From Undaria pinnatifida (lineage: Eukaryota; Sar; Phaeophyceae; Laminariales; Alariaceae), in assembly GCA_012845835.1 (NCBI GenBank), contig JABAKD010000010.1, positions 2,165,501 through 2,229,500 on the forward strand: DNA of 64,000 bases, written 5' to 3'. The position numbers and the translations under genes were made by a program. This document shows positions 45,261 to 56,126 of this stretch, piece after piece (the first letter of the stretch is position 1; every line of letters starts with the position of its first letter). Below the pieces are notes generated by a model. It was not told the origin of the DNA, ran no database searches, and was given only the letters and a program-made list of their open reading frames with translations.

Positions 45261-45514
45261 TCACGGGAGCCCCAAATTGACTTGCGGAAAGCGCGAGAGC
45301 GTGAGTTAGCAACACTCGATGAAAAATCGACGAGCAGTGGGATTGCTGAACCCTTTGCGCGATAAAAATTGAAGGCAAGAACCGGGGGGGGGGGAAAGGG
45401 ACGACACCTGTGACCACGGCTTGTCCAGAAGCTGGAAAGTAAAAGTGTGAGAATATATAGTCTATACAAGTACTGTTTACATAGACTATGTACCAGGTAT
45501 ATATAATTGTCATT

Positions 45515-45810
45515 TTTTTTTCTTCTTTGGGCACATCTCTCCGTGCTCGCACCTTTTTCCGAATTGTCGGATGGGGTGGGCACAATTCGACCGTTGGGCT
45601 CACGTTGCCGGAGGTTTGGGCGCGATCCGTGCAGTGTGTCGCGCGTGACAAGTCTTTTATAACTTTTTTGGCCTTGGGCACACTTGAGGCAAATCCCCGG
45701 GTTTCCGCAAAATCCCCGGGGTTTGGGTTTCTGCTTCCCCTATCCCCGTGTATGCACGTAAGATTTTGATGCAAACCGCGTTTTTCTGCTCGTAGAGTGT
45801 ACACGTAGGC
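45515..45810 (+). repeat. Dispersed 300-bp repeat, copy 2
   Basis: High-identity copy of 40760-41060, likewise followed by the ATCCTGCCGCCCAGCAGC block. The same composite unit has therefore been duplicated about 4.7 kb apart. Confidence 0.9.
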
Positions 45811-45834
45811 GCATTTCCCTATTTTTTGCACAGA

Positions 45835-46915
45835 CCGCGCTTCGATCCTGCCGCCCAGCAGCAGTCCTGCCCCCTAGCAGCAGCAGCCTGCATCTCTCTG
45901 AGCGTGTGGCTGCTGTTGTAGTAGCTGATTGCTTTGATCGGAGCCTGCGCTACCCGCCTTACGCCACTACTTCTCACTGCTGCTGCTGCTACTGCTGCTT
46001 CCGTCCAGTACCAAGTGACATGCCGGCGTAAATTGTAAGGATCGTTTGAATATCATATTAGTAATCAAACGTTCCTTATATTTATGTTCAGGTTGGTGTG
46101 CTTCGTACGCATACATTTCCCTATTTTGGCACAGAGCACCACGCTTCGATCCTGCCGCCCAGCAGCTGTCCAGCCCCCTAGCAGCAGCAGCCTGCAACTC
46201 TCTGCGCGTGTGGCTGCTGTTGTAGTAGCTGATTGCTTTGATCTGAGCCTGCGATGCTCTACCCGCCTATACGCCGCTACCTCTTGCTGCTGCTGCTACT
46301 GCTGCCCTGTCCAGTGTCAAGTAACATGCCGGCGTAAAGTTTAAGGATCGTTTGGATTTCATATTATTACTCAAACGGTCCTTATATTTATGTCCAGGTT
46401 GATGTACTTCGTGTATGATATCGTACCATACCAAGAGAGCACAACGCTACAGCTCTGCCGCACTGCAGCAGCGATAGGCAACGCCATTTATGTAAGATCG
46501 CAGATGATAGACAGCAGACAGCAGAGAGCACAATGCTACAACCCTGCCCAACAGCAGCAGCGGTAGGCAACACAATTTATATGCGGGTGGCGTGTCCTCG
46601 CTATGCTGCGGCGAGTTGCTTGTGTCGGAGCCTATCATTTGTCACCCCACCACACCACACGTTTCTGCCGTACATAGAAACCTTTAAAAGTAGTAGGAGT
46701 AATAATTTTGGTAGACCAACCAACCCATCCTTACACATTTACATCCACAGAGGCAGTTTTTTAACGAGTATTTTTGCTGATTTTTTTTGCGAAGATCGCA
46801 GATGACAGACAGCAGCAGACAACGTGCGGAGAGCAAAACGCTACTGCCGTGGTAGGACCATACGCGCGTGCCGTATCCTCTCCTTACGGCGTCGAGTTGC
46901 TTTTGACATAGCCTG
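45835..46915 (+). repeat. Further copies of the ATCCTGCCGCCCAGCAGC repeat with foldback blocks
   Basis: Two units, 45835-46080 and 46135-46400, each end in AAGGATCGTTTG...CAAACG.TCCTTATATTTATGT, an imperfect hairpin. Shorter variants follow at 46440-46640 and 46830-46915. Confidence 0.8.
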
Positions 46916-47427
46916 TCACGTATTGTCCTCTTGCTCCCTCGTTTCAATAGGTGCTATTTAAGTAGTATTCTGCAGTATGCCGCATCCCACGCCACGCGTG
47001 CCCCTTCTCGCTTCCTCGCGGTCCCTAACCTGGAGGTCGAAGTGTGATGCTCTTCTCGAAATCATACATATCATACGCTGTAAAAGTTTTGTGTATTGTG
47101 TGTATTTTCTCAGCAACAGATCGGTCGTGGGCACGTCTATCTCGAGTGCCCAAAAAGTGCTAAAAGTATTGCTGCTATTGAGTACACCCAAGAAGTACTG
47201 CGGGTAAAATGCGAATTCATTATTATTCCGGGCATTTGTCATTGCGTCCGGTAGTGATACTAATAATCATGTGTCCTTACGCCACTCCCCTAGGCACTTC
47301 CCGGAGGGGAACCTTGTGTATGTTATAGCTAATTGTATGTACATGCTTCGTGATGTTTACGTCGAAAAAACTGAGAACATTCACTTGTGCTTTTGTGCAG
47401 CAGGTCGTGGCATCACGATCATATGTG

Positions 47428-47472
47428 CCAGGTACCAGGTACCACCAGAGTACCTGGTATGATACCAGGTAT
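47428..47472. repeat. Cluster of TACCAGGTA/TACCTGGTA palindromic motifs
   Basis: CCAGGTACCAGGTACCACC, GAGTACCTGGTATGATACC and AGGTATA pack four copies in 45 bp. Single copies are scattered across the window (for example at about 12160, 45490 and 49750). Confidence 0.6.
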
Positions 47473-47934
47473 ACAAGGCTCCTTTTCGGGCACGGGGTGA
47501 TGCAAGGCTGATGATTTTCATTTATGATTAATTAGAGCAAGGAGCGTAGAATACACAAGTATGATAGTGCATGGAGTGTCCGGCTTGGAAGATGATTTCG
47601 GTGGTTTGGCGGTATTGGCGGTATAGAGTATGGAGGCAGCAGCATCGCAAGTCACAAAATAATACTCTCGGAGCAACAAGCATAAAAAAAACACTCGGTC
47701 GACGTCATGCAGCAATTTGCTGAGCACAACAAAACGGTATGTATGATATAAACACTAGGTACTGTTAGTGTTTAACAAGGTTCCCCTCGGACGAAGGGTG
47801 ACGCAAACCTGATGCTTTTACATGTTGCACCCCCGTGCGTTCGCCCGCACCCTTACGGTAGGGCATGGAGCTACGATACAATGCAAGTGATTCGGGTGTG
47901 TTATGGGAATGAAGGTAGGAACGACGCATATTGT

Positions 47935-48045
47935 TGTTATTGTTGTTGTGTTCTCACATCAACTCGCATAATCAAGTCCGTGGTCACAGAACAGGCTCCA
48001 GTCACTCTGGAGTGGAGGAATACCCCAGGAAAAAAAACACAGACG
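47935..48045 (+). repeat. Dispersed 'GTGGTCACAG' repeat linked to (GTT)n
   Basis: TTGTTGTTGTTGTG, TTCTCACATCAACTCGCATA, ATCAAGTCCGTGGTCACAGA, then the hairpin CTCCAGTCACTCTGGAG and GAATACCCCAGG. Almost identical to 52440-52550. Confidence 0.9.
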
Positions 48046-48119
48046 AATTCTATTTTGATGCTGTTGTAGCCCACCTGGTACTACCGTGCATGTATAGGAA
48101 GTGAAATTGACCGCCGCTG

Positions 48120-48215
48120 CGACTTTCATATACCAATGTATCTTCGGACCAGTCTTCTCCTATAGAGTGGGATAAGAATGGTGGAAGCACCTAGGGAAGG
48201 GTCGGTGCTGCCACC
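48120..48215 (+). repeat. Repeat shared with 55770-55875
   Basis: TTCGGACCAGTCTTCTCCTATAG and GTGGGATAAGAATGGTGGAAG with GCACC match 55795-55850. The flanking GCTGCCACCCC / GCTACCACCCC blocks match too. Confidence 0.8.
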
Positions 48216-49019
48216 CCGCGGGTGAAAATTCGCCCCCGAGTGTCGTCGGTTTCTCTTTCTGATTAAAAAATAACCCTGTCACTCGTGTCTTTTTCACCGG
48301 CAGTTAGAAAAAAGGAACTCTGAATCCGAGTCTGAAAATACGTGGAGTCTCTTTCGTCGTGTTGCCTATGCATATATTAATTGATACAAGGTTCCCCTTT
48401 GGGATGTGGACGTGAAATCACAGGGGCGTCGCAAGGCGAAAAGGGAGACACAGGTAACGCACGTATACTTTTCCCCCCACCTACAATGGTGTTACGCGTA
48501 CTCACATAGATAAAGCCCACTGCTCTTCTTAGTTCGAGGAAGCATGTTGCATGAGCTAGTGCAATGCTCCAAAGAAATAATAGCAGTACTCAGCGGGAAC
48601 ATTGTGATAGCGGTGGGTGCTCGTTGTACTGATGTACATACGCGCAAACGAATTAGTGGTCAGGGGATGCTGTACCGTGACGTGGAATAATGCTCGTTGC
48701 TATATACCTGCAGTACGTCAGATGTGTTTGCACTTGGTGGTATTGGATAGGGTTGACCAGCGAATGTCAGTCGCACTTGGATGTTGTACAATTGGTTGGC
48801 GGCATGTCGCGTACGTGGTGAGATTTGCCATGAGTTGAAGGTAGTGTTCAACGCTTTGGTACGGTGTTTGAGGGGAACCGAAATTCTTCATGTACTCCTC
48901 GTTTCTCTCCGTAGAAAGAGCTAGATGAAAAGTGTTCCCTCCTGAACCCGCCACTACTCGATGCATGCGGTCAGAAATGTGATTCATTAGTACGTGTCGC
49001 ACATGACGCGGTACCTATG

Positions 49020-49097
49020 CTGCTCCTACAGCTACTACCACTACTACTACTACTACTACTACTGCCGCTACTGCTACTACTACTACTACTATTACTT

Positions 49098-49142
<45 letters not shown>

Positions 49143-49172
49143 TTACTTCTACTACTACTACTACTACTACTA
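49020..49172 (+). repeat. (TAC)n microsatellite, first array
   Basis: Long TAC/TAC-variant array with occasional TGC and TTC triplets. A second array lies at 50130-50335. Confidence 0.95.
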
Positions 49173-49174
49173 AA

Positions 49175-51290
49175 TAGTTCCACAGCTAGTACTATACGAT
49201 TACAACAGTTGACTAATAATGATGAAATGTAGAAGGTTGCTCATTGGAACGGCGGTGTACACGTGACAGCTCCAATGCAATGGAGGAGGAGGGGGGACGG
49301 CTTATATATAGAGAAGTACTACTGATACTAGCTTGCGCGCTACTTCTGCTATACTGTTCACTACACCACCAGTACCACTCCTGGTCATACCACGACAACA
49401 GCGGCATGCACGCTGTGCAATGGGTTGTAGACCCGCCGAGACGTGTGGAGTCTGATGGAAGAGCCGAGGTAGTCAAGGATCTCTTGCTATGGGGCACCAG
49501 GAGGTGGATTTATTGATCGAGGTCCTGCTGCCCCATAGCGAAAAGTTCTTGACGATATCAGCAAGGTACACATGTACTATTACTACAGCTGTTTACTAGC
49601 GAGGGAGCCACGGGTTGAGACGAAAACACTACGTCCAATGCTACTATATTGGGTTAGGACATGAGCAAAAATACCGGCAGCAGCGGCAGCGGTTGCAAGA
49701 TACACATGTACTCATCATTACAGAAATATAGAAATGTACTGTAACTACTACCAGGTACTGTTGGTGAGGTAGAAGTAGCATGCACGCGGGATCATGGGGT
49801 TGATACATGACCAAACGCTCGCGCAACTACACAACTACAACAGCTATGGCAATGGAAAAGTAGGCATGGGTCTGGGGTATGGGCATGCATGGGTCTGGGG
49901 TATGGGCTTGATCGATGGGGTTGATACATGACGAAACACTCGCACAGCTACGTCAGCTATGGTAATGGAAAAATCCGCATGGGTCTGGGCACGATCAAAA
50001 GCAGCTGCATCGGCGCCGAACCATGGGTTCAGACATAAACGCTCGAGCAACGATAACAGCGACAACAGCTAGCAATGGGAAAGTAAGCATGAGTTGGGAC
50101 GTGATAAAAAACAATGACAGCAGCGGCAGCTATAACTTCTACTACTACTGCTACTACTACTGCTACCACTACTGCTACCACTACTGCTACTACTGCTACT
50201 ACTGCTGCTGCTACTACTACTACTACTACTATTGCTACTGCTACTACTTCTACTACTGCTGCTACTGCTGCTACTACTGCTACCGCTACTGCTACTACTA
50301 CTGCTACTACTACAACTGCTACTACCTCTATACCACTACTATGCCTACTAGTACTCCAGTAACACATCCATTGGACGATCACAGCAGTTATTGGAAAGGT
50401 AGAAGCTACCGGCCAGGCATGAAAGTAACGTGTATGACGCGGTACCTATACTGCTGCTGCTACTGCTACTAGGACTACTATTGCTAGTGCTGCTATTAAT
50501 AGTACAAATAGTACCACAGCTAGTGCTATACGATTACAATCGTCGACTAATGATGACATGTACGAGGTTGCATTGGAGAGGCGGTGTACACGTAACAGCT
50601 CTAATGCGGTGGAGGAGGAGGGGGAACGGTTTATATATAGAAAGAAGTAATACTATTGATCGAGGTCCTCCTGCTGCACAGCAAAAAGTTCTTGACGATA
50701 TCAGCAAGGTACACATGTACTATTACTACAACTGTTTACTGGAGGGAGCCACGGGTTGTGACGTGTGAAAAAAAACACTACGCCCAATGCTACTGTATCG
50801 GGTCAAGACATGAGCAAAAATACTGGCAGCAGAGGCAGCGGTTGCAACATTCATACACATGCACTGTTGAAGAAAGGCAGACATGTACTATAACCACTGC
50901 TGTTGGTGAGGTAGAAGTAGCATGCGCGCGGAACCACGCGGTTGAGACTAGCGTTGAGACATGACGAAACGCTCGCACAACGACACAACTACAACAACAG
51001 CTGCTATGTATGGTAATGGAAAAGTGCGCATGGGTCTGGGGTGTGGGCATGATCCATGGGGTTGATACATGACCAAACACTCGCACAACTACAACAGCTA
51101 TGGTAATGGAAAAGTGCGCATGGGTCTGGGCATGATCAAAAGCAGCTGCATCGGCGCCGAACAATGGGTTCAGACGTACACGCTCGAGCAACGATAGCAG
51201 CGACAACGGCCAGCAATGGGAAAATAAGCATGGATTGGGGCGCGATAAAAAGAAATGGCAGCAGCGGCAGCTGTAACTCCTCCTTCTCCT
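49175..51290 (+). repeat. Tandem segmental duplication around TAC microsatellites
   Basis: 49180-49830 corresponds to 50505-50980: GCTAGTACTATACGATTACA versus GCTAGTGCTATACGATTACA, GGCGGTGTACACGT, GTTCTTGACGATATCAGCAA. 49840-50100 corresponds to 51000-51260: GGAAAA.T..GCATGGGTCTGG, AAAAGCAGCTGCATCGGCGC. Open frames here follow the repeats. No gene supported. Confidence 0.85.
50130..50335 (+). repeat. (TAC)n microsatellite, second array
   Basis: TAC/TGC triplets in long runs; separated from the first array by one duplication unit. Confidence 0.95.
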
Positions 51291-51604
51291 AATAATACTA
51301 CTGATACTGCAGTACAGCAATGCAGCAGTACGTAGAGCAATACACCTGACAGGCGAGCAGCAGCCGATTCGTTGGTTACAATGCTCTCGGGCTGGGCGGG
51401 ATTTGCAATTGTTTACTATTCCCCGCCACGCCGGGGGCCAAGCGAGCCGTCCCCCGGAGGGCGATTTCCACGCTCCCCCCTCGCCGAGGTGGGGCACCGA
51501 CGCCCGTCCTTTCGCCGGCACGTCGTAGTGTTGCTGTGCGGATGGGACGTGGCGGCACCGCGAGGCCGCCGGAGGCCGAGTGGAGCTCGGGAGTCGCCGC
51601 TTTT

Positions 51605-51690
51605 TTGGGGGGGTGTTATAGCCAAGATATTCCCAAAGATCCCAAAAAACGTCACGACCACCTTAGCGTATTATATAATAAGGACATCGC
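51605..51690 (+). repeat. Left member of an inverted pair (with 55065-55140)
   Basis: CCAAAGATCCCAAAAAACGT and CACGACCACCTTAGCGTATT then ATATAATAAGGACATCGC is the reverse complement of 55068-55135 apart from small changes. Each member contains the near-palindrome CTTATTATATAATACGCTAAG. Confidence 0.75.
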
Positions 51691-51944
51691 AGAGAAAATT
51701 CTGGGCTTTTGCAAGGGAATCTTGCTGTCTGTCTTACGTGTCCTGGAAATTTTCTATACAAATATAGAGTCCTTGCTACTGCTACAAGATCTGCAATAAT
51801 GTGGTTAACGGCCGAGTGAGCGAGCGGGCGGACGATGGACGATCGCACGGCTTGCATACACACTACACACATGCACATACGCACACGCACGCACTCGAAA
51901 CGGTCCTTACATACGGTACTCGTTCCTCGAGCAAGAGCAACCTA

Positions 51945-52020
51945 TTCTTTTGGACTGGAATATAAGGACCGATTGGTAGGCGTCTTGTCTTCTAAGCGGT
52001 CCTATATTTATGCCCAATCC
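51945..52020. repeat. Short foldback repeat with ATATAAGGACCG / CGGTCCTATATTT arms
   Basis: TGGACTGGAATATAAGGACC and GCGGTCCTATATTTATGCCC with AATCCAG form imperfect arms around about 25 bp. It is related to blocks at 46030, 46340 and 6600. Confidence 0.65.
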
Positions 52021-52439
52021 AGTCTTCTGCAGCGCCACCCCGAGATTTTTTTGTTTTCATGCAGCCACCAGGCATCCCATCCCCAGCCACCCTCTCTCGG
52101 CCGATGCCGGCCGAGGCGCGACGGAAATCGGCAGCCCCGACCCCTCGAAGTCGAGGAGATCCGGCCCCCGTCGCGCGTTCACCAGGTGCACACGGTTCCA
52201 GGCAGCTATCACGGTGCCCAACAACGAAACGTTGCGTATGTCCGCAGTTTCTTGCTGGGCGAAAATGTAGGGTACGTTGAACATTAGATATTATTATTGT
52301 AGGGTTTTTATATCTCCCGCCGACACGGCACACCAAGCGAGAGAACAGGGTCCATGTCGGCGCACGATACACCCCTGCCTGCACCCTGCTCGCCGACGCG
52401 AGATATATGGCGTTCGGCAGATGTGTACTGCGGCTGCTG

Positions 52440-52550
52440 CTGTTGTTTGTTGTTGTTGTTGTTCTCACATTAACTCGCATAATCAAGTCCGTGGTCACAG
52501 GACAGGCTCCAGTCACTCTGGAGCTGAGGAATACCCCAGGGAAAAACACA
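52440..52550 (+). repeat. Dispersed 'GTGGTCACAG' repeat linked to (GTT)n
   Basis: Best-preserved copy: (TTG)n, TTCTCACATTAACTCGCATA, AATCAAGTCCGTGGTCACAG, GACAGGCTCCAG with loop TCACT and CTGGAG, then GAGGAATACCCCAGGGAAAA. Confidence 0.9.
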
Positions 52551-52789
52551 AACAACCCAAGGTGGTACACGCATACATCACAGCTGACGCAGTTCATGCC
52601 TCCACCAGAAACATATAAAAGTGAAATCGGGAGTCAGTCTACGATGTGCCAGGTCCATATCGGTGCATACGTCTCATTACTCACGCCTGGAGCAACCGAC
52701 TATAGCGGTTGCCACCCAAGAAAGACTACCACGTATATATTACACGTGGTATCTATCACTACGCATACGCACGACAAACGCAAGTCAAT

Positions 52790-52920
52790 TGGAAAAAGAA
52801 ACAAAGAAAAAAAAGAAAGTAAAGGAAAGGAAAGAAAAGAAAAGAGAAGAAAGCGAAACAAAAAAAAAACGAAAAAGGAAAGGAAAGAGAAAAAGACAAG
52901 AAAAGCAAGTAAAGGCAAGA
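52790..52920 (+). repeat. Purine (A/G) tract next to TIR element copy B
   Basis: Long AAAGAAA/GGAAAG run immediately 5' of the element boundary at 52935. Confidence 0.9.
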
Positions 52921-52934
52921 CAAGAAGCTGCTGT

Positions 52935-53825
52935 ATACCGTAAACTACACAAGATAACACACCCACATAAGATACCACACCCCCCACAGAATACGACACC
53001 CCGGTGATAATTTTGGGCGCATTTTTGCAACCATCGATTTACCACCGGGGCTACACAAGATACCACACCCCGGTGATAATTTTAGTTACGCCGCATACAT
53101 TCACGGGCCCCCTCCTTTCTACCACCGGGCTCATAGAACATCTGCTCCGTGGGCACACAACACCACACCCTGTGTGCGGGGGGAACACCCCGTGTGGAGA
53201 CCTCCAAGAACATGAACGTCGAGGGAGAGCAGAATACCTCTGCAAGTGCCCCCGCTTCTCCGACAACTGCTTCGACCACAGCAGTACAGCAGGCGCCACA
53301 GATCACGTCGTTCTTTCAACTCGAGCGCACTTCTCCTACACAAGCGACTCCTGCCACGAGTCCTCCTGCTGCTGCTGCTGATCTACCAGCAACAGCAGCA
53401 GGCACCAACATGACAGCCCCCGCATCGCCTCACCAGCAGCGGCTCAACTCTACAAGGAGTGTTTCGGTATCCCCCCCCAAGCACAACCTGTGGGTGTTCG
53501 GAGGTTATCACACCCCCTGGTTTATCACACCCCCTCATTTATCACACCCCCAAACACACCCTGTGGGTGTTCGGACGTGCTATCACACCCCCTGGTTTAT
53601 CACACCCCCACATTTATCACACCCCCAAACGTATCCTGTGGGTGGTCGGACGTGCTATCACACCCCCTGGTTTATCACACCCCCTGGGGGCCGCCGCGAC
53701 CAGCACTCTATCACCGGGGCTACACAAGATACCACACCCCCCACAGGATACCACACCCGGTGATAGTATTTTCAAGCGCTCAAATGTATCACCGGGGGTG
53801 TGTTATCTTGTGTAGTTTACGGTAT
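52935..53825. mobile_element. Non-autonomous TIR element, copy B (about 0.89 kb)
   Basis: Nearly perfect 30-bp inverted ends begin ATACCGTAAACTACACAAGA and finish TCTTGTGTAGTTTACGGTAT. Interior blocks ACACCCCGGTGATAATTTT, GTTTATCACACCCCC and TGTGGGTGTTCGGACGTGC are shared with copy A. The interior has three successive units of about 57-60 bp at 53490-53690. A 204-codon open frame (53149-53763) inside it begins with a Ser/Thr/Ala-rich segment and then reads through the repeats. I do not regard it as a confirmed gene. No clear target duplication. Confidence 0.85.
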
Positions 53826-54409
53826 TGCTCCAGCTGCTGCTGTTGTGCGACGGCTACTGCTGCGGCTACTGCTGCAACTGCTGACAGGGTGTGATGAAAA
53901 CAGAGCAGGCGATTCGAGACTGGGCGGGTAGCGGGCCATTATTTTACAAACAAAAACTAAAAAAAGAACAAAAAAAGGTGAAAGATTAAGATTTATCCAA
54001 GTTTGTGTAACAATTTGGGGTGTTCCAAGTGGCCTGCTCGTCTCAGGGAGGCGGAACGCAACCCCGTGCCAAATAGAGCCAGCTCGGCGGCGTTTAATGC
54101 GCCGAGCACGGCCACGGAGCTCGGCCGTGATCCAGACATGCTTCATATTGTACCCATGGCGGCCCAGCTTGCCCCGAAGCCGAAAGTGCGAGAAGAAACC
54201 CTCTGCCGCCGGAGAGAAGCGAGCCCAAAAAAAACAAAGATCATATTTTACATATTATTATTATTTAATTTGCCATCTGATAACGTAGCGTGAGTGTCAA
54301 AAACCAGAAACATGATGAAAGAGCACAACATCCAGAGAAAGCGTGAAACAATGTTTCCCACAACCAAAAACTACGAATACTAGATGTACCTCCCTGTTCT
54401 CCTGGCTCT

Positions 54410-55085
54410 GCCCCCTCCAGCCGCAAGGGCCAAGTCCTCCCCCCCATACACTTCTGAAAAAGCATCGAATGACATCCCGCTGTCCACATAATAAATGGCT
54501 GGTTTGTACCTGCTGCGCGTATGTTTCAACGCGCAGAAGGCTGTGCGGTGTTGCTGCCTAATGCTATCGGTCGTGGCAAGGAAACGGTCGTGGCAAGGAA
54601 AGAGTCCCCGCTGTCTCGCTCTCTCTGTGGCCGTGCCCTCTTCATCCTCTCCCCCAAAACACTACCGCTCCCACGGTCAAGCTCGCCACTTCCAACCGCA
54701 AGGTCCAAGCTTTCCCCCCCATACACTTCCGAAGAGGCATGGAACGACAACCCGCCATCCATAAAAATGGCTGGTTTGTAACTGATACGCGTATGTTTCA
54801 ACGCGCAGACGGCTGTAAAGTATTGCTGCTTAATGCTATCGGTTGTGGCAAGGAAAGAATCCCCGCCGTCTCGCTCTCTCTGTGGTCCTACCCTCTTAAC
54901 CCATTCCTCCCTAACACTACTGCTCCCACCCCTACCCTTGCCACTTCCAACCGCAAGGCCTAAGTCCTCCCCCCAAACACTTCCGAAGAGGCATCGAACG
55001 ACAACCCGCTATCCACATAAATGGCTGGTTTGTAGCTGCTGCGTGTATGGTTCAACGCGCAGAAGACTGTGCGGTATCCTTATTA
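54410..55085 (+). repeat. Tandem repeat of about 265 bp, 2.5 copies
   Basis: CCGCAAGG.CCAAG, CCCCCCATACACTTC, ATGGCTGGTTTGTA, TTTCAACGCGCAGA.GGCTGT and GGCAAGGAAAGA recur with starts near 54420, 54695 and 54950. No reading frame is conserved between units. Confidence 0.9.
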
Positions 55086-55140
55086 TATAATACGCTAAGG
55101 ATGGTCGTGACGTTTTGGATCTTTGAAGAATATCTACTCT
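55065..55140 (-). repeat. Right member of the inverted pair (with 51605-51690)
   Basis: GTGCGGTATCCTTATTATAT and AATACGCTAAGGATGGTCGT then GACGTTTTGGATCTTTGAAG mirrors the left member 3.4 kb away. Confidence 0.75.
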
Positions 55141-55267
55141 CGCTTCAGCTTCTCCTCCTCCTCCTTCTTCCCCCCCTCCTCCTCCTACTGCTCTCTTCTC
55201 ATTCCACTCTCCGTACAAGTACGCGTTCACGTTTCTTTGGCAAAGGTCATATCTAGTTTTTATTGAG

Positions 55268-55345
55268 ATTCTGTTACTGCTGCTTTGCTGCTACTACTGC
55301 CTCCTCTGTTTTGCTGCTACTACTGCCTCCTCTGTTTTGCTGCTG
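55268..55345 (+). repeat. Short direct repeat, 33-bp unit, two copies
   Basis: TTTGCTGCTACTACTGCCTC plus CTCTG is repeated head to tail, with a partial third copy. Confidence 0.8.
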
Positions 55346-56126
55346 TGCTAGCATTAATCATATCTGGTACGAGTACTGCGTCGTACGCTTTCGCTCTCTT
55401 CTCTTGCGTCACCCTCTTTTGGTGTGCTCGTCTGTTTTTCCGTCTTATTGTCTAGGTTTACTGTTCCCTGCTATAATACTTTTTTTTATGTGTTTAGTGT
55501 TTGGGTTCTACGAATACTTTTTATTCTGCCTACCTATTAATAGCATTTTGCCTCCTTATAGTTCACCTCGGAATGGAGAACTTGTATATATATTATGTTT
55601 GTGTTATTTGTAGAGTGGGCGGGTGGTGTCTCAAATACTTTTTTGCTTCTCGCTTCTCTATTCGGGAAGAACTTGGTTAAGAAGGACGTCAAAGGGTCCC
55701 GTGCTGTCCTCAAGTTGAGGCCTATCCTTTGGCCGGGGATAGGGGATCCTTCGAGAACGAGCCCCATCCCGGATCTGGATAATACGCATGCATTTTCGGA
55801 CCAGTTTTTCTTCTCCTATAGTATGGGATAAGAATGGTGGAAGCACCGATCGCGGGAGGTGCTACCACCCCTCCTCTTACTCTACCACAGTCTCTCAGGA
55901 TTGCGATATTCAGCTTGAACAGTTTTGTCGTTATGCTGATCGGGCTGTCTTCCCACGCTCCTCCTTTTGTTGGGTTGCCCTTAAGCCGTTGCCTTGCGTA
56001 TATTACATTATTGGTTCATTCCCCAACGCCGCCCATCATCTGCTCTGTTCGCTCAACGGGAACTCGTTAATCAACCGGTATTGGTCCTCCGTTACGCATT
56101 CTGTTGGTGGGCTAACGTTCTCTCAG

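Noticed and set aside
44905-45831. 308-codon minus-strand frame
   Set aside because: It crosses a tRNA-like relic, a telomere array and a dispersed repeat; its PNPNPKPNP segment is just the TTAGGG array.
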